Part shown: one piece after another, positions 25,298 through 33,479 of the stretch | How the letters are laid out: the number at the start of each line of letters is the position of its first letter | Position numbering within the stretch: position 1 is the first letter of the stretch | Source of the DNA: Kitasatospora aureofaciens | Lineage (GTDB): Bacteria; Actinomycetota; Actinomycetes; Streptomycetales; Streptomycetaceae | Direction: 5' to 3' | Assembly (NCBI RefSeq): GCF_001188955.3 | Contig: NZ_JPRF03000059.1 | Location: 1 to 36,022 of the forward strand | Length of the DNA stretch: 36,022 bases | Position numbers and translations under genes: made by a program | The notes under the pieces: generated by a model | Told to the model about the DNA's origin: nothing | Database searches by the model: none | The model's input: the letters and a program-made list of their open reading frames with translations, nothing else

Positions 25298-25789
25298 ATG
25301 CGCCGAGCCGTCTGCCCCGGTTCGTTCGACCCGATCCACAACGGCCACCTCGAAATCATCGAGCGGGCCTCGAAGCTCTACGACGTGGTGCATGTCGCGG
25401 TCCTCATCAACCGGAACAAGCAGGGCATGTTCACCGTCGAGGAGCGGATCGGCCTGATCGAGGAGGTCACCGCCCAGTTCGGGAACGTGGTGGTCGAGTC
25501 GCACCACGGCCTGCTGGTGGACTTCTGCCGGGAGCGCGGCATCCCCGCGATCATCAAGGGCCTGCGCGCGGTCAGCGACTTCGACTACGAGCTGCAGATG
25601 GCCCAGATGAACCACGGTCTGACCGGTGTGGAGACGCTGTTCCTGCCGACCTCTCCGACGTACAGCTTCCTCTCCTCGACGCTGGTCAAGGAGGTCGCCT
25701 CGTACGGCGGCGACGTCTCGCACCTGCTGCCCGAGACGGTGCACCGCCGGCTGGTCGAGCGGATCGCGGAGCGCAGGGCCGAGCAGTAG
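25298..25789 (+). CDS. coaD: Phosphopantetheine adenylyltransferase
   Basis: 163 residues, with ATG 25298 behind GAGGGAG. It transfers AMP to 4-phosphopantetheine in coenzyme A synthesis. Nucleotidyltransferase motif CPGSFDPIHNGHLEI with HNGH at 14-17, KGLRAVSDFDYELQMAQMN, and YSFLSSTLVKEVASYGGDVS (the SST-type motif) are all present. Length is standard. Operon with rsmD. Confidence 0.97.
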   Translation: MRRAVCPGSFDPIHNGHLEIIERASKLYDVVHVAVLINRNKQGMFTVEERIGLIEEVTAQFGNVVVESHHGLLVDFCRERGIPAIIKGLRAVSDFDYELQMAQMNHGLTGVETLFLPTSPTYSFLSSTLVKEVASYGGDVSHLLPETVHRRLVERIAERRAEQ

Positions 25790-25983
25790 GGCCAGGCGGC
25801 GGAGTTCGTCCTTTTCTGCCGGTTCGTCATGGCTTGTCCGATGTCCGGAGGCCGGATCGGCTCGGGCGTTGTGACCGCGCCCCGGGGTGGCCGTACAGTC
25901 TGTATTCCTGCCCTGCGGTGAGGTCCACCGCGCCGGGCCTGCCTCCGCCGGACCGTCGGCGGCACACGGAAAGACGAAGCCCC

Positions 25984-27225
25984 GTGGACGTGCAGAACAA
26001 GGTCGACGAGATCGTGGCGGCGGTCGAGAACGCCCGCTCGATGCCGATGTCGGCCTCCTGCGTGGTGAACCGGGCCGAACTGATCGGCCTGCTCAACGAC
26101 CTCAAGGCGGCCCTGCCCGCCGAACTCGCCCAGGCCCAGTCGGTGATGGCCGACCACGAGCAGGTGGTGGCCGGCGCCCAGGCCGAGGCGGACCGGATCA
26201 TCCAGGGCGCGCACGCCGAGCGCGGTTCGCTGATCTCCGACACCGAGGTGGTCCGCCGGGCCCAGGCCGAGGCCGACCGGATCCTGGCCGAGGCCCGCGC
26301 CGAGATCGACGCCCAGCGCGCCGAGGCCGACGACTACGTGGACAGCAAGCTCGCCAACTTCGAGGTCGTGCTGACCAAGACGCTCGGCGCGGTCGGCCGC
26401 GGCCGGACCAAGCTGCGCGGCGACTCCGGCGCCTTCGAGGCCGAGGGCGAGACCGACGGCGAGGAGTTCCAGCCGCAGCGGAGCACCCCGAGCCCCGAGG
26501 TCGACGAGTACGTCGACGTGAAGCTCGCCACCCTGGAGAACGTGCTCAGCGCCACCCTGGAGGCGGTCGGCAAGGGCCGCGACAAGCTGCTCGGCAAGAA
26601 GCCCATCGACGACCTGGGTGCCTACCTGGCCGCCGCCGACGAGGCCCAGCAGGCCAAGGAGCGCGCCGAGGCGGTGGCCGCCGGCTTCGCCGCGGAGGCC
26701 GACGCCGACGGCGCCGACCTCGCCTGGTACCGCGAGGACGTCCCGCAGCAGCAGACCTGGCCCGAACAGGCCCCGGCCGCGGCAGGCTGGCAGGCCCCCG
26801 GGGCCGACCAGTACGCGCCGGCCGCCCAGCACCAGGACGGCCGGCCCCACGACGCCGGGCAGCACCAGACCGGGCAGCACCAGGCCGGACAGTACGCCGA
26901 GGTGTACGGCGGCGGCTTCGACCCGGCCGTCCAGAGTGACCCGTACAACACCCAGTGGGGCCACCAGCAGGGCGGCTACCCCCAGCAGCAGCCCCACTAC
27001 GAGGGCCAGCAGCACCAGCAGCACCAGGGCCAGCAGCAGGGCGCCTACGGCTATCAGCAGCAGCAGGACGGCTACGCGGCCCAGCCGTACGACGGTTACC
27101 ACTACCCGCAGCAGCCCGCCCTGCCCCCGGCCGTGCCGCACCAGCAGCAAGGTCTGGACGAGACCAGCTTCTTCGACACCAGCATGATCGACATGACCCG
27201 GCTGCGGGAGCTCGGCGGCCGCTGA
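25984..27225 (+). CDS. Coiled-coil DivIVA/ATP-synthase-b-like protein with Gln-rich tail
   Basis: 413 residues, with GTG 25984; the upstream sequence GGAAAGACGAAG is a modest ribosome site. Residues 1-35 form a DivIVA-like start (MDVQNKVDEIVAAVENARSM). Residues 50-120 are a heptad-like coiled coil with repeated AQAEADRI. Two similar blocks follow: YVDSKLANFEVVLTKTLGAV from Tyr118 and YVDVKLATLENVLSATLEAV from Tyr176, separated by an acidic linker. Residues about 260-390 are low-complexity and rich in Gln, Gly, His, Tyr and Pro, ending in GLDETSFFDTSMIDMTRLRE. Homologues in Streptomyces are annotated as cell division initiation or ATP synthase F0 subunit B family proteins; a scaffolding or polarity role is inferred, not shown. 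It lies between coaD and the DUF177-rpmF operon. Confidence 0.88.
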   Translation: MDVQNKVDEIVAAVENARSMPMSASCVVNRAELIGLLNDLKAALPAELAQAQSVMADHEQVVAGAQAEADRIIQGAHAERGSLISDTEVVRRAQAEADRILAEARAEIDAQRAEADDYVDSKLANFEVVLTKTLGAVGRGRTKLRGDSGAFEAEGETDGEEFQPQRSTPSPEVDEYVDVKLATLENVLSATLEAVGKGRDKLLGKKPIDDLGAYLAAADEAQQAKERAEAVAAGFAAEADADGADLAWYREDVPQQQTWPEQAPAAAGWQAPGADQYAPAAQHQDGRPHDAGQHQTGQHQAGQYAEVYGGGFDPAVQSDPYNTQWGHQQGGYPQQQPHYEGQQHQQHQGQQQGAYGYQQQQDGYAAQPYDGYHYPQQPALPPAVPHQQQGLDETSFFDTSMIDMTRLRELGGR

Positions 27226-27247
27226 ACAGCCCCGGGACGACCGGGCG

Positions 27248-27299
27248 GGAGTCTCCTGACGGGACCGAAGTTGGGCCTGGCGGGAGACTCCGGTAGTCT
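27248..27299 (+). promoter_or_regulatory. Promoter and double palindrome upstream of DUF177-rpmF-rnc
   Basis: TTGGGC (27271-27276) and TAGTCT (27294-27299) with a 17-base spacer. Two odd-centred palindromes, GGAGTCTCC (27248-27256) and GGAGACTCC (27283-27291), are also inverted copies of one another, 35 bases apart; the second lies inside the -35/-10 spacer, where a bound repressor would block the polymerase. No known regulator is assigned. Confidence 0.5.
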
Positions 27300-27398
27300 G
27301 ACCACTCCGGCATCCCCATGTCCGGCTGTCGGCTTGCCCGCGCAAGGTCGACCGGTGACGGGGGCCACAGCGTTGATTCCTATGGAAGTCAGGACACC

Positions 27399-28067
27399 TT
27401 GAACCGCCTCGACCACCGCGACCCCCTCGTGTTCGACACGCACGAGCTGGGCCGTCGTCCGGGCGCGATGCGCAAGGTGAGCCGGACCCTGGAGGCCCCC
27501 GAGGGCTTCGGGATCATCGACGTGATCGGCGTCCCGGAGAAGAGCCCGATCGAGCTGGAGCTCCGCCTGGAGTCCGTGGTCGAGGGCGTGCTGGTCACCG
27601 GCACCGCCGACGCCCACGTCGAGGGCGAGTGCGTCCGGTGCCTGGAGCCCGTCGAGTTCGACATCGACGTGGACTTCCAGGAGCTGTACTACTACCCGGA
27701 GTCCGACGAGCGTCACCGCGCCCGGACCTCCGGGACCGAGGACCTCGACGAGGACTCGGAAGAAGAGACTTACCGTCTGGAGGGCGACTTCTTCGACCTC
27801 CAGCCGGTGCTGCGTGACGCGGTGGTGCTCGCACTGCCGCTGCAGCCGGTGTGCCAGGAAGACTGCCTGGGTCTGTGCTCCGAGTGCGGAGCGCGCCTGA
27901 GTGACGACCCGGCGCACCACCACAACGCCGTCGACCCCCGGTGGGCGGCTCTGCAGGGACTCTCCGCCGATTCCGGCGACGAGGCCCGTGGCGAAGCCGC
28001 TGATCTGCGGCGGGGAATCAAGAACAGCGACACCCGTGAGGGTCTCGCCGAGAACCAGGAGAAGTAG
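27399..28067 (+). CDS. DUF177 (YceD) family protein
   Basis: 222 residues from TTG 27399, preceded by AGGA; the product then begins NRLDHRDPLVFDTHELGRRP, which matches my memory of where Streptomyces homologues start. An in-frame ATG at 27318 is possible but has no ribosome site and lies about a dozen bases after the predicted transcription start. Features: VEGECVRCLEPVEFDIDVDF with one CxxC, an acidic linker (TEDLDEDSEEET), and CQEDCLGLCSECGARL with further CxxC pairs. The family is found beside rpmF in most bacteria and is linked to large-subunit rRNA/ribosome biogenesis in plants and E. coli. rpmF follows after 2 bases. Confidence 0.9.
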   Translation: MNRLDHRDPLVFDTHELGRRPGAMRKVSRTLEAPEGFGIIDVIGVPEKSPIELELRLESVVEGVLVTGTADAHVEGECVRCLEPVEFDIDVDFQELYYYPESDERHRARTSGTEDLDEDSEEETYRLEGDFFDLQPVLRDAVVLALPLQPVCQEDCLGLCSECGARLSDDPAHHHNAVDPRWAALQGLSADSGDEARGEAADLRRGIKNSDTREGLAENQEK

Positions 28068-28069
28068 CC

Positions 28070-28243
28070 GTGGCTGTTCCGAAGCGGAAGATGTCGCGCA
28101 GCAACACGCGCCACCGCCGGTCCAACTGGAAGGCCGTCGTTCCGGCCCTCGTGGCGTGCGACCGCTGCCACGAGCCGAAGCTGGGCCACATCGCGTGCCC
28201 GAGCTGCGGCACGTACAACCGTCGCCAGGTCCTCTCGGTCTGA
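28070..28243 (+). CDS. rpmF: Ribosomal protein bL32
   Basis: 57 residues, with GTG 28070 two bases after the DUF177 stop and GGAG about 10 bases upstream inside that gene. It begins MAVPKRKMSRSNTRHRRSNW and carries the zinc ribbon CDRC ... CPSC, so it is the zinc-containing form. Component of the 50S subunit. Operon DUF177-rpmF-rnc. Confidence 0.98.
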   Translation: MAVPKRKMSRSNTRHRRSNWKAVVPALVACDRCHEPKLGHIACPSCGTYNRRQVLSV

Positions 28244-28263
28244 TCGGCGGGGTGCACGGATCG

Positions 28264-29052
28264 ATGTCGGACGGTAACTCCACCCGCAAGGCGTCCTCTG
28301 CCTCGAAGGGTTCTTCGGGCAGCGGCAAGGCCGGCGGGCCGGCTTCGACCGAATACGACGTCCTGGAAGGGCGCCTCGGGTACACACTTGAGCGCGCCCT
28401 TCTGGTACGTGCCCTGACCCACCGCTCGTACGCGTACGAGAACGGGGGTCTGCCCACCAACGAGCGCCTGGAGTTCCTCGGCGACTCGGTGCTGGGCCTG
28501 GTGGTGACCGACACCCTCTACCGCGTCCACCCGGACGTCCCGGAGGGCACGCTCGCCAAGCTGCGCGCCGCGGTGGTCAACTCCCGCGCGCTCGCTGACG
28601 TCGGCCGGGGCCTGGACCTCGGCGCGTTCATCCGGCTCGGCAAGGGCGAGGAGGGCACCGGCGGCCGCGACAAGTCGTCGATCCTCGCCGACACCGTCGA
28701 GGCCGTGATCGGGGCCATCTACCTGGACCGCGGTCTGGAGGCGGCCACCGAGTTCGTCCACCGGCTGTTCGACCCGCTGATCGAGGAGTCCTCTCAGCTG
28801 GGCGCCGGCCTGGACTGGAAGACCAGCCTCCAGGAGCTCACCGCCTCGGTGGGCATCGGGGTGCCCGAGTACGTGGTCATGGAGTCCGGTCCGGACCACG
28901 AGAAGACCTTCACCGCAGCTGCCCGGGTGGCCGGCGAGGACTTCGGCAGCGGCGTCGGCCGCTCGAAGAAGGAAGCCGAGCAGAAGGCCGCCGAGAGCGC
29001 CTGGCGTGCGATCAAGGAGAAGTACGCCGACCGGCTGCCCGCAGGCGCCTGA
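28264..29052 (+). CDS. rnc: Ribonuclease III (AbsB)
   Basis: 262 residues. ATG 28264 follows rpmF by 20 bases. It cleaves double-stranded RNA in rRNA maturation and mRNA control. A Ser/Gly/Lys-rich N-terminal extension of about 30 residues is followed by the catalytic domain with NERLEFLGDS at 66-75 (Glu70 and Asp74 catalytic) and the second acidic site in ILADTVEAVIGAIYLDRGLE. The dsRNA-binding domain covers about 180-255 (DWKTSLQELTASVG, GVGRSKKEAEQKAAESAWRA). Known: in S. coelicolor this gene is absB, a global regulator of antibiotic production. Confidence 0.97.
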   Translation: MSDGNSTRKASSASKGSSGSGKAGGPASTEYDVLEGRLGYTLERALLVRALTHRSYAYENGGLPTNERLEFLGDSVLGLVVTDTLYRVHPDVPEGTLAKLRAAVVNSRALADVGRGLDLGAFIRLGKGEEGTGGRDKSSILADTVEAVIGAIYLDRGLEAATEFVHRLFDPLIEESSQLGAGLDWKTSLQELTASVGIGVPEYVVMESGPDHEKTFTAAARVAGEDFGSGVGRSKKEAEQKAAESAWRAIKEKYADRLPAGA

Positions 29053-29107
29053 CGGCGAAGTAGCCTTCACTCCTGCCGATCCCCTTCGAAGCAGGAGGCC
29101 CCTTCCC

Positions 29108-29986
29108 GTGCCCGAACTCCCCGAGGTCGAAGTCGTCCGCCGCGGTCTGGCGAACTGGGTCACCGGGCGGACCGTCGGCGACGTCCAGGTGCTGCACCCG
29201 CGCGCGGTGCGCCGCCAGCCGGCCGGCGCGGCCGACTTCACGGCGCGGCTGACCGGCACCACCCTCGGCACCGCGCAGCGCCGCGGCAAGTACCTCTGGG
29301 TGCCGCTGAGCGGCACCGGCACGGGCTTCTCGCTGATCGGCCACCTCGGGATGAGCGGCCAACTCCTCGTCCAGGACCCGACGGCGGCGGACGAGACCCA
29401 TCTGCGGGTCCGGCTGCGCTTCACCGACGGCGGGCGCGAGCTGCGCTTCGTCGACCAGCGGACCTTCGGCGGTCTGGCCGTCGAGGAGGCCGAGGAGGGC
29501 GACCCGGAGGGCACGCCCGTCTCCATCGCGCACATCGCCCGCGACCCGCTCGACCCCCGCTTCGACGACGCCGCCTTCGTGGCCGCGCTGCGCGCCAGGC
29601 GCACCACCGTCAAGCGCGCGCTGCTCGACCAGACCCTGATCAGCGGCGTCGGCAACATCTACGCCGACGAGGCGCTGTGGCGCTCCGGGCTGCACTACGA
29701 CCGCCCGACCGCGACCGTCACCCGCCCGCAGGCAGCGCTGCTGCTGGCCAACGCCCGGGACGTGATGACGGCGGCGCTGGCCGTGGGCGGCACCAGCTTC
29801 GACAGCCTGTACGTCAACGTGAACGGCGAGAGCGGCTACTTCTCCCGGGACCTCGACGCCTACGGCCGGGAGCACGAGCCCTGCCGCCGCTGCGGAACCG
29901 CGATCCGGCGGGCTGCCTGGATGAACCGTTCCAGCTACTTCTGCCCCCGCTGCCAGCGCGTGCCGCGGCTGCGCAGCGGGGGCTGA
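29108..29986 (+). CDS. mutM: Formamidopyrimidine-DNA glycosylase (Fpg)
   Basis: 292 residues, with GTG 29108 behind GGAGG. It removes 8-oxoguanine and ring-opened purines from DNA. The catalytic start PELPEVEVVRRGLANW has Pro2 (Schiff base) and Glu3. Lys61 lies in RRGKYLWVPL, HLGMSGQLL is the core loop, and QTLISGVGNIYADEALWRSG is the helix-two-turn-helix. The C-terminal zinc finger has Cys259, Cys262, Cys279 and Cys282. It lies 55 bases after rnc, probably the last gene of that operon, and meets the convergent transporter gene 8 bases after its stop. Confidence 0.96.
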   Translation: MPELPEVEVVRRGLANWVTGRTVGDVQVLHPRAVRRQPAGAADFTARLTGTTLGTAQRRGKYLWVPLSGTGTGFSLIGHLGMSGQLLVQDPTAADETHLRVRLRFTDGGRELRFVDQRTFGGLAVEEAEEGDPEGTPVSIAHIARDPLDPRFDDAAFVAALRARRTTVKRALLDQTLISGVGNIYADEALWRSGLHYDRPTATVTRPQAALLLANARDVMTAALAVGGTSFDSLYVNVNGESGYFSRDLDAYGREHEPCRRCGTAIRRAAWMNRSSYFCPRCQRVPRLRSGG

Positions 29987-29994
29987 GGGCCGCG

Positions 29995-30915
29995 CTACTT
30001 GCGGGCGAGCTCCGGGTGTTCGGCGGAGGCCTCGCCCGGGGCGCCGTGCTCGCTCTGGCCGAAGTAGGCGACGCCGACCGCCGAGACCACCGCGAGCAGG
30101 AAGCCGGCCACGCCGAGCCAGCCCAGGCCGGCCTTGGAGGAGTCGCCGAGCCAGAGCACGCCGACCGCGCCGGGAAGCACCGTCTCGCCGACCACCAGCG
30201 CGGCGGTGGCGCCGTTGACCGAGCCGATCTGCAGCGCCACGGTGTGGATGTACATGCCGCCGAGGCCGCCGACCAGGACCGCGTACAGGGCGGGGTCGGA
30301 GAGCAGCGTGCCGAGCTGGAACGGGTCGAGGCCGTTCAGGATCCGCACGCCGACGCCCAGGCCGCCGAAGCCGAGGCCGGAGAGCAGACCGGCGACGATC
30401 GCGCCCTTGGAGCCCATCCGGCGCACCAGCAGGCTGCCGCCGGCCAGCAGCACGGTGGTGATGATCAGCAGGCCCCAGTGGAAGGCCGTCGAGGCGTGGT
30501 GACCGCCCTCGGGGCCGGCCGAGACGGCCAGCAGCACCAGGGCCGAGCAGAGCACGCCGATCGAGGCCCACTCCAGCTGCCTGAGCCGGATGCCCAGCAA
30601 CTTGATGCTCAGCACCGCGGTGATCACCAGGTTGGCGCTGATGATGGTCTGGGAGAGGAACAGCGGCAGCAGCCGCGCGGCCAGCGCGCCGAGTCCGAAG
30701 CCGATCAGGTCGAGCACCGTGCCGAGGATGAACTCCCAGGTGACGGCGGCCTTGGCGGTGGAGGACAGGCTCGGCCCGCCGTGCTCGGTGGTCGAGGTGG
30801 TGGCGCCCCTGGCCTCCTCCTCCCGGGCCGAGCGGCGGGATCCGACGGCCTGCAGGACCGAGCCGGTGCCGTAGCAGGCGGATGCCGCCACGGCCGTGAC
30901 GAGGCCGATGATCAC
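29995..30915 (-). CDS. DMT/EamA-type membrane transporter
   Basis: 306 residues, with GTG 30915 behind GGAG. About nine to ten hydrophobic segments are visible, the first at IIGLVTAVAASACYGTGSVL. A soluble loop (about 27-55, Arg/Glu/Ser-rich) separates it from WEFILGTVLDLIGFGLGALA, and later segments include ASIGVLCSALVLLAVSAGP, WGLLIITTVLLAGGSLLV and LGWLGVAGFLLAVVSAVGVA. The C-terminus is polar. This fits drug/metabolite transporter superfamily proteins of actinobacteria. Substrate unknown. It stands alone, convergent with mutM. Confidence 0.85.
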   Translation of the reverse strand: MIIGLVTAVAASACYGTGSVLQAVGSRRSAREEEARGATTSTTEHGGPSLSSTAKAAVTWEFILGTVLDLIGFGLGALAARLLPLFLSQTIISANLVITAVLSIKLLGIRLRQLEWASIGVLCSALVLLAVSAGPEGGHHASTAFHWGLLIITTVLLAGGSLLVRRMGSKGAIVAGLLSGLGFGGLGVGVRILNGLDPFQLGTLLSDPALYAVLVGGLGGMYIHTVALQIGSVNGATAALVVGETVLPGAVGVLWLGDSSKAGLGWLGVAGFLLAVVSAVGVAYFGQSEHGAPGEASAEHPELARK

Positions 30916-31230
30916 CGAGCGCTCCGATCGGGTGTTGGGTCAAGAAAAGGTCATGGGACCAGCGGTCCGGGACCAGTGTGCCCGTTCTCGCGGTAGCGTC
31001 GGGACGCCCCCTCGGGCTGCCCCGCCGCGCCCCGGGCCGCCCCGGGCCCGCCGGGACGTACGTCCGGCCGCCACCCGCGGTTCCCGCGGTCCGACGGTCT
31101 CAGGGTCCACTCGGGGAAATCTCATCCGCGAGAAGGGGAGCCGCCCCGGCGGACGGCGGGGAATCTTGTCATAACCAGTATGCGAAGGGTATGCCGTGCT
31201 CCGTGGCCGGTCACGGTAGCGTCGGGGGTT
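30916..31230. promoter_or_regulatory. Divergent gap between the transporter and the TPM-like gene
   Basis: 315 bases without a credible gene. The middle (about 31010-31100) is extremely C/G-rich with repeated CCCCGGGCC/CCCGGG blocks able to fold. A promoter candidate for the rightward gene lies at 31166-31195. I see no clear promoter for the leftward transporter. Confidence 0.5.
31166..31195 (+). promoter_or_regulatory. Possible promoter of the TPM-like gene
   Basis: TTGTCA (31166-31171) and TATGCC (31190-31195) with an 18-base spacer, about 35 bases before the ATG at 31231. Confidence 0.4.
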
Positions 31231-32583
31231 ATGAGAACCCTTGCACGACGTTCCCGGGGCGCCGGGCCACTTGCCCTGGTGGCGGCGCTGCTCGGGCTGC
31301 TGCTCCTCCTGGCGCCTGCGGCCTCCGCCGCCGGCGGCCTGAGCGACGCGGCGGCCACGCTGAAGAAGGGCCAGGTCTACGTCGCCCCGACGATGCAGGA
31401 CCGGTTCAGTCAGGCCCAGGCGGACGCGCTGACCAAGAAGATCGAGAAGGCCGACAAGCCGATCTTCATCGCGGTCGTCCCCGACGCCGCCAACAAGGAC
31501 ACCGTCCTCACGGACCTGCGCACCCTGGTGGGCATCGACGGCGTCTACGGCGTCTGGCGGGGCACCAGCGGCTTCATGGCCCGCTCCGACCGCGGCGCGA
31601 TGGCCGCCGGCGCCGCGGACCGGATCGGGGGCGCCGTCGCCCGTGCCGACAAGGGCGACATCAACGCCACCCTGAACGACTTCGTCGACCAGGCCGCCCC
31701 GCAGACCAAGGGCACCGGGGTCAACCACAGCACCTCGATCGCCTGGGTGATCATCCCGGTCGTGCTGGTGGCGCTGGCCGGTGCCGGTGTCTTCTTCCTC
31801 TTCCGCCGCGCCAAGAAGCGCAAGGAGGAGCAGGCCCGCGCCGAGCTGGAGCAGCTGCGCCGCGTGGTGGACGAGGACATCACCGCGTTCGGCGTGGAGC
31901 TGGAGCGGCTCGACTTCAACCCGGGCGCGGCCGACGCGGACGACGCCCAGCGCACCGACTACAGCCACGCCCTGGACTCGTACGAGAAGTCCAAGCGGCT
32001 GATGGCCGAGGCCAGGAAGCCCGAGGACGTCAAGCAGGTCACCGAGGCGATCGAGGACGGCCGCTTCCAGCTGGCCACCCTGGCGGCCCGGCGCGAGAAG
32101 CGCCCGCTGCCCGAGCGACGTCCCCCGTGCTTCATGGACCCGCGCCACGGCCCGTCCGTCAAGGACGTCGACTGGGCCCCGGCCGGCGGTTCCGCCCGTC
32201 CCGTCCCGGTCTGCCAGGCCGACGCGGACCGGGTGGCGGCCGGCCTCGACCCGGCGGTGCGCACCGTCGACACCGAGTACGGCCCGCAGCCGTACTGGAA
32301 CGCCGGCCCGGCCTACGCGCCGTACGCGGGCGGCTACTACAGCGGCTTCGGTGGCGGCGGTCTGCTCCCGGGCCTGCTGGTCGGCACCGTGCTCGGTTCG
32401 ATGATGAGCAGCCCGGCCTACGCGGCGGCGCCGATGATGGAGGGCGGCCACGGCGGCCACGGCGGCTACCAGGACCAGTACGAGGGCGGCGACTACACCG
32501 GGGCCGACTTCAACGCCGCGGACTTCGGCGGCAGCGACTGGAGTGGCGGTGGCGACTTCGGCGGCGGTGGCGACGACTGGTGA
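31231..32583 (+). CDS. Membrane protein with signal peptide, TPM-like outer domain and Gly-rich tail
   Basis: 450 residues. ATG 31231 is preferred over an in-frame ATG at 31180 because it begins a clean signal peptide (MRTLARRSRGAGPLALVAAL, then a Leu-rich core and APAASAA cleavage site near residue 36). The exported part (about 40-165) includes VYVAPTMQDRFSQAQADALT and KADKPIFIAVVP, resembling TPM/DUF domains. A membrane helix follows at about 170-190 (IAWVIIPVVLVALAGAGVFF). Then comes a basic, helical cytoplasmic region (RRAKKRKEEQARAELEQLRR) and a tail rich in Gly, Tyr and Asp. Function unknown; a cell-envelope or photosystem-unrelated TPM chaperone-like role would be a guess. Confidence 0.82.
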   Translation: MRTLARRSRGAGPLALVAALLGLLLLLAPAASAAGGLSDAAATLKKGQVYVAPTMQDRFSQAQADALTKKIEKADKPIFIAVVPDAANKDTVLTDLRTLVGIDGVYGVWRGTSGFMARSDRGAMAAGAADRIGGAVARADKGDINATLNDFVDQAAPQTKGTGVNHSTSIAWVIIPVVLVALAGAGVFFLFRRAKKRKEEQARAELEQLRRVVDEDITAFGVELERLDFNPGAADADDAQRTDYSHALDSYEKSKRLMAEARKPEDVKQVTEAIEDGRFQLATLAARREKRPLPERRPPCFMDPRHGPSVKDVDWAPAGGSARPVPVCQADADRVAAGLDPAVRTVDTEYGPQPYWNAGPAYAPYAGGYYSGFGGGGLLPGLLVGTVLGSMMSSPAYAAAPMMEGGHGGHGGYQDQYEGGDYTGADFNAADFGGSDWSGGGDFGGGGDDW

Positions 32584-32607
32584 TCCGCTGATCCGAGCCT
32601 GATCCTC

Positions 32608-32634
32608 GGCCCCGCCGGTTCTTCCGGCGGGGCC
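32608..32634 (+). terminator. Terminator after the TPM-like gene
   Basis: A perfect 11-bp stem GGCCCCGCCGG with its complement around TTCTT, 24 bases after the stop. Confidence 0.9.
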
Positions 32635-32768
32635 GTTCGCGTCCCCGGTGCGGGGCCGGGCGATGGGTTCGAGGAGCCGATCCGGTGACCCTGGTGCACA
32701 CCCCGGGCCGGACGGTCGAGGGCCCGGTGGGGCTGTGACCGGTCCCGCGGCCGGTTAGGGTCGGGGGC

Positions 32769-33068
32769 ATGCACGGTCGCGATGCCCACAGTGATGAACC
32801 GGTCCGGGTGACCGCCTGGGTCCGGGGGAAGGTCCAGCAGGTCGGGTTCCGCTGGTGGACCAGGGCGCGGGCGCTGGAGATCGGCCTGACCGGCTACGCG
32901 AGCAACCTCGGCGACGGCCGGGTGCAGGTGGTGGCCGAGGGCCTGGCCGCCGACTGCGAGCTGCTGCTGGCCCTGCTGCGCGGCCCCGACACGCCCGGTG
33001 CGGTGAGCGGTGTGACCGAGATCTGGACCGCCGTCGGCGCTGGTTACGAGGGCTTCGAGATCCGCTGA
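32769..33068 (+). CDS. acyP: Acylphosphatase
   Basis: 99 residues. Small cytosolic enzyme that hydrolyses acyl phosphates. The catalytic pair is visible: Arg28 in VRGKVQQVGFRWWTRA (phosphate-binding loop) and Asn46 in GYASNLGDGRVQVVAEG. The fold ends with the usual C-terminal strand (YEGFEIR). GGGTCGGGGG lies directly before ATG 32769. Known: acylphosphatase next to smc is common in actinobacterial genomes, with no proven functional link. Confidence 0.95.
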   Translation: MHGRDAHSDEPVRVTAWVRGKVQQVGFRWWTRARALEIGLTGYASNLGDGRVQVVAEGLAADCELLLALLRGPDTPGAVSGVTEIWTAVGAGYEGFEIR

Positions 33069-33479
33069 GCCCCGGTTTCCCGGCCCCGCGCCGCGGTCCC
33101 GAGGAAATGATCGGCAACCGTCGGTGTCATACGGTTGCCATTCGGGCAGACTCGTGGTTGACTCCGCATCGAACGATGATCCACGAGCACGTGGTGGACC
33201 AGGGCCCGAGACCCCCAGGCGTGACGACACCGCCGGGCAGGTGACAGGGGCGCGGTAGCGTGCGGTGATCGTGTTGACCCGTACCGTCTTTGGTGAGACG
33301 CTTGAAGCCCGCGCACACGATCGCGTTTCCCGGTAGGCGCATGCCCTCGTGAGCCCAGCTCACGGTGGTTGTGCCGTAGTGCCCAGCCAGCACTTCCGGT
33401 GCGCGCCGCGCGTGCGTCCCCCTTCCCCCTAGACCTGTACCGTTCCGGTTCGGTCACTCAGCGTGGAGGACCATTCATC
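33069..33479. other. Gap between acyP and the 67-residue gene, with a protein-like minus-strand fragment
   Basis: 411 bases without a supportable gene. On the minus strand at 33393-33127 an open frame of 88 codons has a protein-like stretch (HYGTTTVSWAHEGMRLPGNA, then VCAGFKRLTKDG) whose codons are clearly less G/C-ending than the neighbours. I see no ribosome site for it. It may be a remnant of a transferred gene or chance. Plus-strand motifs such as TTGACC (near 33273) and TAGACC (33430-33435) could be promoter parts for the next gene, but no pair is convincing. Confidence 0.35.
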
